From: Acidobacteriota bacterium
GTDB lineage: Bacteria; Acidobacteriota; Terriglobia; Terriglobales; Acidobacteriaceae
DNA: 36,889 nt
Assembly: GCA_021778845.1 (NCBI GenBank)
Contig: JAJYBU010000036.1
Span: 1 to 36,889 of the forward strand
Reading direction: 5' to 3'
Shown: positions 7,449 to 16,234 of the stretch, one piece after another
How the letters are laid out: each line of letters opens with the position of its first letter
Position numbering within the stretch: the stretch's first letter is position 1
Made by a program: the position numbers and the translations under genes
Notes under the pieces: model-generated
The model's input: only the letters and a program-made list of their open reading frames with translations
The model's database searches: none
Told to the model about the DNA's origin: nothing

Positions 7449-7481
7449 AACCTGGAACTCTGAAACCCGGAACACTGAAGC
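7437..7481 (+). repeat. Three tandem 15-bp repeats across the RNase J stop codon
   Basis: CTGGAACTCTGAAAC occurs twice exactly (7437-7451, 7452-7466) and once with three changes (CCGGAACACTGAAGC, 7467-7481). The first copy encodes the final Leu-Glu-Leu and TGA of RNase J; the second repeats that same end and stop; the third changes the Leu-Glu-Leu codons but still carries a TGA. The unit may have been duplicated after the stop. Confidence 0.85.
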
Positions 7482-7493
7482 CTCGGCAGCAAA

Positions 7494-7530
7494 CAAAACC
7501 CCATGACGCCTTCAAGCGCATGGGGTTTTG
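7494..7530. terminator. Bidirectional rho-independent terminator
   Basis: CAAAACCCCATG (7494-7505) pairs perfectly with CATGGGGTTTTG (7519-7530), and an inner CGC/GCG pair extends the stem over a short loop. The A-run on the left and T-run on the right make it work on both strands. It serves RNase J (plus) and the beta-glucan operon ending at 7631 (minus). Confidence 0.88.
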
Positions 7531-7630
7531 CTACCTTTGTCCTTAATGAAATCAGTACCCGGCAAAGATACTGCCCACTCGACCGGAGTCAAACGGCCCC
7601 TTCGTCACTTATCCAAATCGATCGCTGACC

Positions 7631-10138
7631 CTACGGCACCACGTTGAACTCAGCGCTCTGCGGCGTCTGCTGGGAGTCTCCGCCCGCATACACCTTGAAG
7701 CGTCCCGGATCCATCTGCCAGCCGTGCTTCTCCACGCTGTAGTATGCGAGATCCTGCCCAGTCAGCTTGAACTCGACATGCCGGGTCGCCGCAGGCTGCA
7801 ACTGCACACGCTCAAAGCCCTTCAGCTCTTTGGCAGGGCGCTTCACCTTGGCCGAGGGATCGCCCACATACAACTGCACCACATCCGAGCCTGCGCGCTG
7901 GCCCGTATTGGTCACGTCAAGCGACACCATCACCGTAGTAGCATCGCCCTTTCCCGACACAACGGCCTTGATGCCGCTATAACGGAACGTGGTATACGTG
8001 AGGCCGAATCCGAACGGGAACAACGGCTGCTTCGCCATGCCGCCCGTTTCGCTGGTGTAGTAGCGATAGCCATTGAACAGCCCCTCAGAGTACCGCACCG
8101 TCGGACCCTTCCCTGAAATAGCAGTAGCGGGGTAGTAAGAGTCGTGGTCCGGGTCATCCTGCCACGAGCGGTCGAAGCTGAACGGCAACCGCCCCTCTGG
8201 AGCCCGCTCTCCGAACAGCACCTCAGCCAAAGCCGTACCTCCGGCCTGCCCGGGATAGTAGTTATGCAGCACCGCAGGGACAGACTCGATCCACGGCAGC
8301 GCATCCACCGCTCCGCCAGCAGTGATCACCACAACCGTATGCGGGTTCACCGCGGAGATCGCGCGGATCAGCGCGTCCTGTCCCCACGGCAGCTCGAAGG
8401 TGCGATCGAAGCCTTCACTCTCGGTTGCCGGCCCAAAACCCACACTCAGCACCACGGCGTCAGCCGACGCAGCAATCTTCCTGGCATCAGCAGCGATCAG
8501 ATCCTGCTCACTCCGAATGCCAAAGCCGATGCGCAATACGTTTGACCACGGGTGATAGGTCAGAGTGAACGCTACGGGCTGACCAGCACGCAGCGGAAGG
8601 CTGACTGTGCGCGGTGCGTGGCCCTCGAGGTGCGGTTCAGCAACGACGGTCTTTCCATTCACCTCAAGCGAGTACGTGTCTTCACTGGATGCCGCAACCA
8701 GAAAAATATAGGGACCATCCGCCTTCGGTGTGAAGACGCCCGTATAGCGCACCGTCTCCGGGTGTTGTGTGGGCGGGGTAAACATCTCACTCTTCCACTC
8801 GTCGATATGGCTCGGTGTCGTGACGACGGATTTGCCTGTCGCGTCCTGCCCGTCGAAGACCTCGCGCTTCAGCTCCGTAAAGTCGGTTCCAGAGAACATC
8901 TCTTCGGGCGACGGAATCCCGCGCGCATACAGCACCTTCACCTTCCCTGCGAGAGAATCACTGAGTCCGCCGAGCAGGCTGCTGGCCTCGAATGGCGTCA
9001 CGTTCGAACTGCCACCGCCGCCCGTTACAGCCGGCCAGGCGTCCGGTCCGATCACAGCAATCGTCCGAACGTGCTCTCCGTTCAGCGGAAGCATCCCACC
9101 CTGATTCTTCAACAGCGTGAGACTCTCTCGCGCACCCTCAAGCGCAACCTTCGCACCATGCTGGTTGTCGAGCGAAACTCCAAGTTCGCTCTGGTCCCGG
9201 GCAAGGAAGCCAAACTGCATCGCCACGCGCAACAGGCGGCGAACCTTATCGTCCAGCGTAGCCTCGCTCACCGCTCCACTCTGTAGTGCAGGCAGCAGGG
9301 TCTTCGCCGTCATCTCCTTCGCAAACGGCATCTCGAGATCAAGTCCGCCATTAGCCGCAGCAACGCCGTCATAGGTCGCATCCCAATCAGACATCAGCAG
9401 CCCGTCAAAGCCCCACTCCTTTTTAAGAAGGTCAATGTTGAGAGGCTTGTTCTGCGTCATATGCTCGCCGTTGACGAGGTTGTAGCTGTCCATCACCGCA
9501 CACACATGCGCCTGCTGAACAGCCGCTTTGAAGGCGGGAAGATAAAGTTCGCGGAGCGTCCGTTCGTCCACCAGCGTATTAATGTTATGGCGATCGTACT
9601 CGGAATTATTCGCAACAAAGTGCTTCACCACGGCGCAAACGCCTTGGCTCTGCACGCCATAGATGTACGCGACGTCCATCCGCGAAGCAAGATAGGGATC
9701 TTCGCCTAAGTACTCGAAGTTCCTTCCATTCATTGGCGCGCGATAGATGTTGACGCCAGGACCAAGCAGAAAATTAACGCCCCGCGCACGCGCATCTTCA
9801 CCCAGTGCAACGCCTTCCCGCTCGGCCAGCGCCGGGTCCCACGTCGCCGCCAGCGCTACACCCGCCGGATACGCCGTAGTCGGGCCCCAGGTGCGCACGC
9901 CCAGCGGCCCATCCGACATCTTCAACCGCGGCAGACCGATGCTCGGCGCAGCGAACGTGTACATGCTGTCGGTCCCGCCAATGAGTTGAACCTTCTCCGC
10001 GACGGTCAACTTCTGCAGCATGGTGTCTATACGATGCTCGATGGCCGGGCTGTCGGCAATAGGCGCCTGTGCGCGACCCGCAGCGGTGAAGGCCCATACA
10101 ACACAAATAACGGAGAACAGCGGAAACCTACGATTCAT
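7631..10138 (-). CDS. Secreted GH3 beta-glucosidase with PA14 domain
   Basis: An 835-residue exported glycoside hydrolase. Residues 1-25 form a signal peptide ending GRAQA. The GH3 catalytic barrel (about 35-310) carries the KHF substrate-binding motif (172-174) and the nucleophile Asp251 in LLMSDWDA. The second GH3 domain starts near 330 and is interrupted by a PA14 domain (about 430-545); the ESEGFDR segment (573-579) supplies the likely acid/base Glu. A fibronectin III-like domain ends the protein. PA14-carrying GH3 enzymes cleave non-reducing-end glucose from beta-glucosides or laminari-oligosaccharides. Here it would finish degradation started by the two GH16 enzymes upstream, from which it is separated by 159 bp. 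Localisation is periplasmic or surface by inference. Confidence 0.93.
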   Translation of the reverse strand: MNRRFPLFSVICVVWAFTAAGRAQAPIADSPAIEHRIDTMLQKLTVAEKVQLIGGTDSMYTFAAPSIGLPRLKMSDGPLGVRTWGPTTAYPAGVALAATWDPALAEREGVALGEDARARGVNFLLGPGVNIYRAPMNGRNFEYLGEDPYLASRMDVAYIYGVQSQGVCAVVKHFVANNSEYDRHNINTLVDERTLRELYLPAFKAAVQQAHVCAVMDSYNLVNGEHMTQNKPLNIDLLKKEWGFDGLLMSDWDATYDGVAAANGGLDLEMPFAKEMTAKTLLPALQSGAVSEATLDDKVRRLLRVAMQFGFLARDQSELGVSLDNQHGAKVALEGARESLTLLKNQGGMLPLNGEHVRTIAVIGPDAWPAVTGGGGSSNVTPFEASSLLGGLSDSLAGKVKVLYARGIPSPEEMFSGTDFTELKREVFDGQDATGKSVVTTPSHIDEWKSEMFTPPTQHPETVRYTGVFTPKADGPYIFLVAASSEDTYSLEVNGKTVVAEPHLEGHAPRTVSLPLRAGQPVAFTLTYHPWSNVLRIGFGIRSEQDLIAADARKIAASADAVVLSVGFGPATESEGFDRTFELPWGQDALIRAISAVNPHTVVVITAGGAVDALPWIESVPAVLHNYYPGQAGGTALAEVLFGERAPEGRLPFSFDRSWQDDPDHDSYYPATAISGKGPTVRYSEGLFNGYRYYTSETGGMAKQPLFPFGFGLTYTTFRYSGIKAVVSGKGDATTVMVSLDVTNTGQRAGSDVVQLYVGDPSAKVKRPAKELKGFERVQLQPAATRHVEFKLTGQDLAYYSVEKHGWQMDPGRFKVYAGGDSQQTPQSAEFNVVP

Positions 10139-10183
10139 AAGTCTGCTTTCTTAGGGTGATACAAGGGCTGAATTCTCAACTTC

Positions 10184-10192
10184 TCTAAACTA
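10184..10192. promoter_or_regulatory. Half-site resembling the LacI-type operator
   Basis: TCTAAACTA matches the left half plus centre of the 16144-16163 palindrome, but the right half (CTACGGACG) does not follow the dyad. It lies in the gap before the GH3 gene. It may be a weak second operator or chance. Confidence 0.2.
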
Positions 10193-10297
10193 CTACGGAC
10201 GCGGAACAATAGTCTCACGTCAAATGCCGCCAAGTCTTTGCTCCTTCGCTTTACCCCCGAGCTAGCGGTCAAGCGTCCTCTTATACCTAAGTCAGTC

Positions 10298-11209
10298 TCA
10301 CTTGCCGCGCTGAACCCTGTGGCCAATCTTGCCTGCCTCGTTTGATGCAGGCTTCTGCTTCAACTGATAAACACGTACATAATCGACCAGCATGCTGGTA
10401 GGAAACGATGTGCTTGCGTCCGGATCTCCCGGCCACTGCCCACCTACGGCAACATTCAACAGCAAAAAGAAAGGATGATCGAAGGCCCAGTGCTTATGAG
10501 ACGGAATACTATCGACCGTCTGCGTCTCATAAAGAATATTGTCCACATAAAAGCGAATGACCTGCGGCTCCCATTCCACAGCAAACACATGAAACGCATC
10601 GCTCAAGGCCGCGTGGTTTGGAAGAGTGTAGGCGCCCGTCAAAGGGTTATCCCCGGAGTATTGTGGTCCGTGCAAGCTGCCATGAATCTTCGAAGGCTCA
10701 AACCCGACATTTTCCATAATGTCGATCTCGCCACACGCTGGCCATCCCACTGTTCCAATGTCGCTTCCAAGCATCCAGAATGCCGGCCATATTCCTTGTC
10801 CCTTGGGAATTTTAATGCGAGCCTCGTAACGGCCATATTCCTGCTGAAAGTGCCCTGCTGTTTCAAGTCGCGCCGACGTGTACTCCCGCGTAACGCCATC
10901 CGCCCCTGTGTAGATCTCCTTTCTCGCAGTAATAACAAGATTGCCCTTCTCCAGGTGTACGTTGGCAGGTTGGTCCGTATAGTATTCAAGCTCATGATTT
11001 CCAAAACCAGAACCATCCTTCACTATGCTCCATTTACTCGGATCTGGCATACTGCCGTTCGGGCCATTGAACTCATCGCTCCACACCAGGCGCCACTTAT
11101 CATCGGCTGAGCCCTTACCGCGCGTGGCACCGGAAGCAAAGGCTGTAGCTGTTACCACGAAAAGAAATGACACGAGGAATGTGCATGGACGACAACTCAT
11201 ACGAAACAT
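10298..11209 (-). CDS. GH16 endo-beta-1,3-glucanase (laminarinase-like), secreted
   Basis: Endo-acting hydrolase of beta-1,3- or mixed-linked glucans. The start is taken at ATG 11209 (MFRMSCRPCTFLVSFLFVV...FASG, a signal peptide), 303 residues; an upstream in-frame TTG at 11236 would add nine residues. The GH16 jelly-roll begins with KWRLVWSDEFNG and carries the catalytic motif GEIDIMENVG with nucleophile Glu161, Asp163 and acid/base Glu166. ACGEIDIME, WPAFWMLG and PFFLLLNVAVGG are GH16 laminarinase blocks. The neighbouring GH16 gene ends just upstream, 23 bp before this start, so they are surely co-transcribed. Both genes share the start context AATCAAATGT, which supports this start and a shared origin. 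Confidence 0.92.
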   Translation of the reverse strand: MFRMSCRPCTFLVSFLFVVTATAFASGATRGKGSADDKWRLVWSDEFNGPNGSMPDPSKWSIVKDGSGFGNHELEYYTDQPANVHLEKGNLVITARKEIYTGADGVTREYTSARLETAGHFQQEYGRYEARIKIPKGQGIWPAFWMLGSDIGTVGWPACGEIDIMENVGFEPSKIHGSLHGPQYSGDNPLTGAYTLPNHAALSDAFHVFAVEWEPQVIRFYVDNILYETQTVDSIPSHKHWAFDHPFFLLLNVAVGGQWPGDPDASTSFPTSMLVDYVRVYQLKQKPASNEAGKIGHRVQRGK

Positions 11210-11232
11210 TTGATTACGCAGCCTTTCACTTA

Positions 11233-12429
11233 TCAATTGGTATACAGCCGCACATACTGTACCACCATCTCGGCGGGAAACACCGTTGTAGAGTCCGGAG
11301 ATCCCGGATAGGCTCCACCAACAGCTAGGTTGAGAAGAATGAAATTACTCTGCCCTCCATCAAATGGCCAACTCGACCCGGCCAGTCCGCTCAGACTCGC
11401 GGGTGTATACGTCGCATAAATATTACTCGGGCTATCAATGTAATAGGAGATGCTGCCAGGTTTCCAGATCATCCCATAGGTGTGCCATGTTGCCGCTGTC
11501 TCTCCACTTGGAAAATTGTAGGTCGTCCCAAGATTCGTTCCTGTGAAGCCCGGTCCGTGTATCGACCCCTCATTGAAATCCGGACTTACCGCCACACCTT
11601 TTCTCTCCAGCACATCCTGCTCTCCACAGGCAGGCCATCCCGAAGTCGCCTCGTTGTTACCCATCAACCATCCTGCCGGCCAAAGGCCCTGCTCCTCCGG
11701 CACTTCTGCCTTGAACTCAAGCCGTCCATACTGGAAGCTGAAGAGACCCTGCGTCTTGAGCCGAGCGGAAGTATACACACTCGCTGACTGCTGCTGCGCC
11801 ACGATATGAAGGTAGCCATCGGTTCCAATATATGCATTTGGGCTGGCGGCTGTACATGGTGTCGCAGTCGATCCCCAACTACAATAATTTTCCAGTTCAC
11901 CATTTCCCCAACCGCCCGCTCCAGTGTCGTAAGTCCATATGGCCGGGTTAGGCTGCACGTTGGCCGACGTTGAATTACCAAAGTTATCTGCCCACACCAA
12001 CGTCCCCGACGGAATAGTATTCGTAAAGGCTTTGCTTGCGACCGTACTATTTGTGTCTCCGCTCACCACTGCAATTGCATTTACTGTTTCATTCGCTGCC
12101 ACTAGAAATGGCGCCAGATATTGCGGAGCCGTGCTAGTCGGAGTACTTCCATCCACTGTGTAATACATGGTGGCACCAGCCGTACTGTCACTCATCGAAA
12201 CAATAACGGCACCGTTCTGTGCCGCAGTTGTAGTGATGACGGGAGTCGCCGCCTGCGTCGTTGTTACAGAGCCCGCGCCTGCACTGCTTCCACCACCGCA
12301 GCCTGTAACTCCCAGTACGCTCAGCGCAAGCATTGTCAGCAACCACCGTTGGCTGCACGCCGAATACATTTGATTCATCAACCCACGAGATCTCTCAATG
12401 GTTATATCGTTGTTCCGCTTCATTCTCAT
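11233..12429 (-). CDS. GH16 glucanase lipoprotein with chitobiase-like repeat domain
   Basis: A second GH16 enzyme, up to 398 residues. A hydrophobic segment LLTMLALSVLGVTGC ends in a lipobox with Cys44, so the protein is probably lipid-anchored. A short linker leads to a CHB_HEX_C_1-type beta domain (about 62-135, with MYYTVDGSTPTSTAPQY), then GH16 (about 143-397). The catalytic motif reads CGEQDVLERKG: Glu270, Asp272 and Glu275 are kept, but Gln replaces the usual Ile/Val between the first Glu and the Asp. Starts at 12429 (AGGA 7 nt upstream), 12423 (AGGTG 7 nt upstream) or 12369 (shorter lipoprotein signal) are all possible. Likely role: surface cleavage of beta-1,3-glucan feeding the TonB receptor. 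Confidence 0.9.
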   Translation of the reverse strand: MRMKRNNDITIERSRGLMNQMYSACSQRWLLTMLALSVLGVTGCGGGSSAGAGSVTTTQAATPVITTTAAQNGAVIVSMSDSTAGATMYYTVDGSTPTSTAPQYLAPFLVAANETVNAIAVVSGDTNSTVASKAFTNTIPSGTLVWADNFGNSTSANVQPNPAIWTYDTGAGGWGNGELENYCSWGSTATPCTAASPNAYIGTDGYLHIVAQQQSASVYTSARLKTQGLFSFQYGRLEFKAEVPEEQGLWPAGWLMGNNEATSGWPACGEQDVLERKGVAVSPDFNEGSIHGPGFTGTNLGTTYNFPSGETAATWHTYGMIWKPGSISYYIDSPSNIYATYTPASLSGLAGSSWPFDGGQSNFILLNLAVGGAYPGSPDSTTVFPAEMVVQYVRLYTN

Positions 12430-12505
12430 CCACCTATCCTTCGTATCAACTTCATGTCACATCAATCAATCAATCATGGCATTTCACTGCAATGCTTCAA
12501 TAATG

Positions 12506-12537
12506 GTTCCGGGCAGCCAGTAAAAGCTGCCCGGAAC
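12506..12537 (-). terminator. Hairpin downstream of the TonB receptor gene
   Basis: GTTCCGGGCAGC (12506-12517) and GCTGCCCGGAAC (12526-12537) form a perfect 12-bp stem with an 8-nt loop, 19 bp after the receptor stop. The following minus-strand sequence (CATTATTG) is only weakly T-rich. It may give partial termination or protect the receptor mRNA 3' end, allowing lower expression of the GH genes. Confidence 0.65.
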
Positions 12538-12555
12538 TTGGATTCAACTAGATAC

Positions 12556-15500
12556 TTAGAAGGTGAATCGCGCACCTCCCTGACCAACCCGCCCGCCTTC
12601 TCCACCATAATTCAGAATTTCTCCAAAGGTAGAATCAGCAAGATTAGTGTCAGGACCAGCCAGTTCATTTCGGTTGAATACATTGAAAAACTCCATTCTC
12701 AATGTAAGTGCATACCGTTTTTGCGGACCCATCGCGATGACCTTATGCAAGCCGAAATCTTCGGTTGCAACTCCTGGATTGCGTAACTGCTCCTGGAAAT
12801 TCCCAGCAGTGCCAAGTTGACCAAAAACAGGATTTTGAAAGCAGGCTTTGTTCAGATACTGCCCGAAAAGCTTCGGTGAGCCATTGGTCAATTTGCAGCC
12901 GGGTGCCAAATCGATATAGACCGCAGCGAAACCATTGTAGTAATTGGTAGAGTGAACTGACATCGGCGTGCCAGTACTGTAATGGAAGTCGCCATTGAGG
13001 CTCCATCCGCTAATAAGACCGTTCACAACCGAACCCACGCTGCCAAACAGCTTCTTGCCCTGGCCAAATGGTAGATAGTAGATCACGTAGCCCTTGACGA
13101 TATGGGTCACGTCAAAGTCGGAGATATCCTTCGCCTCGTTTTTGAGGTCATAAGTATTCTGCAGGGAGCCGATCCCCCAGAGTTCCTCGAAGGCTGTGTC
13201 CACGTCGCCATGTGTGCGCGACCAGTTATAGCTGGCCTGAATCGAAAGACCTTGTGAAACGATCCGCGTCACACTCACTTGAACGCTCTTATAGTCTCCA
13301 TTGCCCTTTGGCGTGCCCACCGAGAAAAGTGGGCCATATCCAACCTCTGCCTGAGGATAGGGCGTAAGACCTTCCCAGCCAGGGCCCGCTCCTCCCCAAT
13401 AGCCGTTATAGGTTGAAGGTAGCTTTCCCGTGGCATAGAAGTTCTGCATGTTGGCCACGGTCGGCTGGTTATGCTGGAATATTCCGCTCTGTAGGTGATA
13501 GCTGTGGCTCTGAATCCACTCCACATCCACCTTTGTTGCCTTATCCAATTCACGCTGCACACCAATGTTATATTGCTGCACATTGCCAGGAGTCAGAGAA
13601 CGCGGATCAATACTGACGACATCGGCTTGCGTGTAGGCCGGCCCGCTTGCAGTTGTAATCACGGGTTGATAGCCGGCGTCCCAATTGAAGTGTCCTTCCT
13701 GACTCGTGGTATGAAAGCCTGGATTGCCTGCCGTGGAGTAGGGAACACCACCCCATGTATTCAGGTTCAGCGGAGTGTAAAACACCCCGAAGTTACCGCG
13801 CGCCACCGTCTTCGGCGTAATCATGTACGAGATGCCCAGATGCGGCGAGTAGTTATACCAGTCCTGCACACGCTCAAAGGACTGGCTTCCATTAGTCAGA
13901 TACTCATACTGGCCCATCTCGCCGGTGACCGGGTTCATGTCACCAAGCTCGAAGCTTGACCAATGACCGTATTTCTCCTTGTAAGGATTGTTGTAGTCCC
14001 AACGCAGACTGATGTTCACCGTCAGCTTGGGCGTTACATTGATATTGTCAATCGCATACACCGAGAAAGCTTTGCGCCGTCCGTACTGCGGGTCGGTCGT
14101 ATTGTTCATCGCGTTGTAGACATCGCCTAACAGAAAGCTACCGAAGGCATTGCCGATTTCATTGTAGCCATTGGGGTAGTCATACCATGCACCAGCCGTG
14201 GACGTTGGGTCGAAGATGATAGGGTAGCCGCCAGTGAAGGTTCCCTCATCCGGCTGAACGTTCATCTGCATGGCGCGGAACTCCGCACCGAATTTCAAGT
14301 TGTGGCGGCCATGGCTCCACACCAGTTCATCGCTGTAGATGAAAGTGTTTCCGGCATAGACGTCGTTGAATTGGCTGCCCAGAGGAGAGAAATTCCAGCC
14401 ATTTTGATAGTTACCACCATTGGTATACATACCAGTGTCAAAGTAGATCAGCGGAAAGTTTCCTGCACCCTGTAATAGTCCTAGTTTGCTATCCCACTTA
14501 CCCGACTCGGAGGTGGCGATACTTGGGTTCCGGAAACGGTTGAAGGTTGCATAGACGGTATTCATCAAGTTCGCAGAAAAGGTGTACGCATCGCTCAGAC
14601 GTGCGCTCGGTGCTGTCGTGTTGTGGTAGTAGGAGTTGGCCATCGGACCACCGTTGGCCGCGTTGACCGACCACACACCGCCCTGATCGGCGTTGATACG
14701 TGGATAGTCATCGTAGTAGAACGAACCGGCGATGTGCTGCTTGTTGCTCGGGTTGTAGTCCATCTTCACGCTGCTCTGCGTGTTATGAAACCACGGATCA
14801 GGAGAGTAAGCAGCCGCAGCCTCATTCGCTGTAAATGACGACTCTGGATGATAGTACTGGTGGTAAAGCTGAAGAATCTGTGCCGTCTTCTGGCTTACCA
14901 TGCTGGTCGGAATCATGTTGCCGACGAACACGCAGTTGGTTGCCGGATTCACTACCGCACCCTGATATACCTTCTCGCCGCAAGGATCAGTTCCAATCAC
15001 GTTACTGGTGGTCAGCATCGGGCTGAGGTCGGCAAACGAAGCGACAGTTCCGTTTGAATTCAGGCCCATCATCGCGTCCGTAGGGACAGTACGCGACTGT
15101 GGTCCTACGTTCCACATGCCCTGCATGTAGCGCTCGAACGAGACAAAGTAAAACAGCTTGTCCTTGACAATCGGTCCGCCAAAGCCTCCGCCCCAGTCCG
15201 ACATCGAATCGCTCTTCGTCAGATACGCCGCCTGATTTGCAGGGTCGGTGATCGCCGCCAGGCGGTCCGCTGCGCTGAGGGCGTCAAGACTCGTCGAGTG
15301 CAGAAAGCCAAACAGCGAGCCGTGAATCGTATTGGTGCCTGACTTCATTTCGTAGCGGAACACGCCACCACCGCTGCGGCCGGCATCGGCGCTAATGCCC
15401 GACGTATCGCCCTCAAACTCCTGAATGGCTTCCATCGGGGGCTGCGACTCGCTGATGTATCCACCCAACTGCGAAACCGCCGAGGTACCGTCAATCAACA

Positions 15501-16056
15501 CCTCTTTGGTCAACGCCATGCTGCCATCGATGTGCGAGCTGTAGTCCGATCCCTCCACGCCCGGTATATATGCAAACATGAAGTTCGATAGATTACGGCT
15601 CCCCTGCACGTTCATCGGAAGCTCACTCACCGCCTGCGCGTCGAGGTTAGTCGAGACCGCAGAATCCTGCGTCTGAAGGATCGCCTCCGAGCCGCTCACC
15701 TGCACTGTCTCGCTGACTCCGCCTACCGGAAGCACTGCGTCAATCTCCGCGACCTGACTGATCAACAGCACAATTCCTTCGCGTTCCACGGTCTTGAATC
15801 CGGGCTTCGTAAAACTTACATCATAGTTGCCGATGGAGAGATTACTGACCCGATACAAACCGGCACGATCGGTCTTGACCGTCTCCACCTGGTTGGTCCC
15901 TACATTCGTTACCTTGACTACCACGCCGGACACCATCGCCGACGTTGCGTCCCGAACCGTACCCGTAATAGTGGCCTTGTCAGACTGTGCAAACAAGGGG
16001 TGCACGAGGCACACGCCAAACAATGTGAGTGCCGCTAAGTACTTCTTAAACATCAT
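12556..16056 (-). CDS. TonB-dependent outer membrane receptor, Oar-like, with carboxypeptidase-regulatory domain
   Basis: A large outer membrane transporter of 1166 residues. The start ATG at 16056 has a perfect GGAGG (16063-16067) with a 6-nt spacer; the longer ORF to 16131 lacks such a site. The signal peptide runs MMFKKYLAALTLFGVCL to LFAQ. A carboxypeptidase regulatory-like beta domain follows (ATITGTVRDATSAMVSGVVV...GNYDVSFTKPGF), then a plug (VSELPMNVQGSRNLSNFM) and a long beta-barrel ending in the aromatic-terminated QGGARFTF. Such receptors in Acidobacteria resemble Oar and SusC proteins and import oligosaccharides by TonB energy. A partner SusD is not visible. Beside GH16 and GH3 genes, the likely substrate is beta-glucan oligosaccharides (inference). 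Confidence 0.93.
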   Translation of the reverse strand: MMFKKYLAALTLFGVCLVHPLFAQSDKATITGTVRDATSAMVSGVVVKVTNVGTNQVETVKTDRAGLYRVSNLSIGNYDVSFTKPGFKTVEREGIVLLISQVAEIDAVLPVGGVSETVQVSGSEAILQTQDSAVSTNLDAQAVSELPMNVQGSRNLSNFMFAYIPGVEGSDYSSHIDGSMALTKEVLIDGTSAVSQLGGYISESQPPMEAIQEFEGDTSGISADAGRSGGGVFRYEMKSGTNTIHGSLFGFLHSTSLDALSAADRLAAITDPANQAAYLTKSDSMSDWGGGFGGPIVKDKLFYFVSFERYMQGMWNVGPQSRTVPTDAMMGLNSNGTVASFADLSPMLTTSNVIGTDPCGEKVYQGAVVNPATNCVFVGNMIPTSMVSQKTAQILQLYHQYYHPESSFTANEAAAAYSPDPWFHNTQSSVKMDYNPSNKQHIAGSFYYDDYPRINADQGGVWSVNAANGGPMANSYYHNTTAPSARLSDAYTFSANLMNTVYATFNRFRNPSIATSESGKWDSKLGLLQGAGNFPLIYFDTGMYTNGGNYQNGWNFSPLGSQFNDVYAGNTFIYSDELVWSHGRHNLKFGAEFRAMQMNVQPDEGTFTGGYPIIFDPTSTAGAWYDYPNGYNEIGNAFGSFLLGDVYNAMNNTTDPQYGRRKAFSVYAIDNINVTPKLTVNISLRWDYNNPYKEKYGHWSSFELGDMNPVTGEMGQYEYLTNGSQSFERVQDWYNYSPHLGISYMITPKTVARGNFGVFYTPLNLNTWGGVPYSTAGNPGFHTTSQEGHFNWDAGYQPVITTASGPAYTQADVVSIDPRSLTPGNVQQYNIGVQRELDKATKVDVEWIQSHSYHLQSGIFQHNQPTVANMQNFYATGKLPSTYNGYWGGAGPGWEGLTPYPQAEVGYGPLFSVGTPKGNGDYKSVQVSVTRIVSQGLSIQASYNWSRTHGDVDTAFEELWGIGSLQNTYDLKNEAKDISDFDVTHIVKGYVIYYLPFGQGKKLFGSVGSVVNGLISGWSLNGDFHYSTGTPMSVHSTNYYNGFAAVYIDLAPGCKLTNGSPKLFGQYLNKACFQNPVFGQLGTAGNFQEQLRNPGVATEDFGLHKVIAMGPQKRYALTLRMEFFNVFNRNELAGPDTNLADSTFGEILNYGGEGGRVGQGGARFTF

Positions 16057-16143
16057 GAAAAACCTCCGTAAAGCCGCACTACCCGTGCGATCAAAGTGGG
16101 ACCCTACCCGAGCATCACGCCTGGACAGCATGCTCGAATCTTC

Positions 16144-16163
16144 AATCTAAACTAGTTTAGATT
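16144..16163. promoter_or_regulatory. 20-bp perfect palindrome, likely LacI-type operator
   Basis: AATCTAAACTAGTTTAGATT is fully self-complementary, with the central C-T-A-G dyad often seen in LacI-family sites. It lies 88 bp upstream of the receptor start and 72 bp upstream of the LacI-type gene, in the shared divergent promoter region. It could therefore control both directions, with autoregulation of the repressor. Confidence 0.75.
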
Positions 16164-16222
16164 TAGAAATGCAGGACGAAGAGCATTGAACTACGACGTC
16201 CCCACGCTTGTCAAGTCGTTGC

Positions 16223-16228
16223 TACAAT
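16223..16228 (+). promoter_or_regulatory. TACAAT -10 hexamer 6 nt before GTG of the LacI gene
   Basis: TACAAT is one base from consensus, and a transcript beginning about 7 nt later would start at the GTG (16235). No Shine-Dalgarno is seen, so a leaderless message is likely. No good -35 is visible. Confidence 0.4.
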
Positions 16229-16234
16229 CATTTT

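Noticed and set aside
10135..10326. A 63-aa minus-strand ORF in the gap between GH3 and GH16
   Set aside because: Overlaps the 3' end of the GH16 gene, no ribosome site or protein-like pattern.
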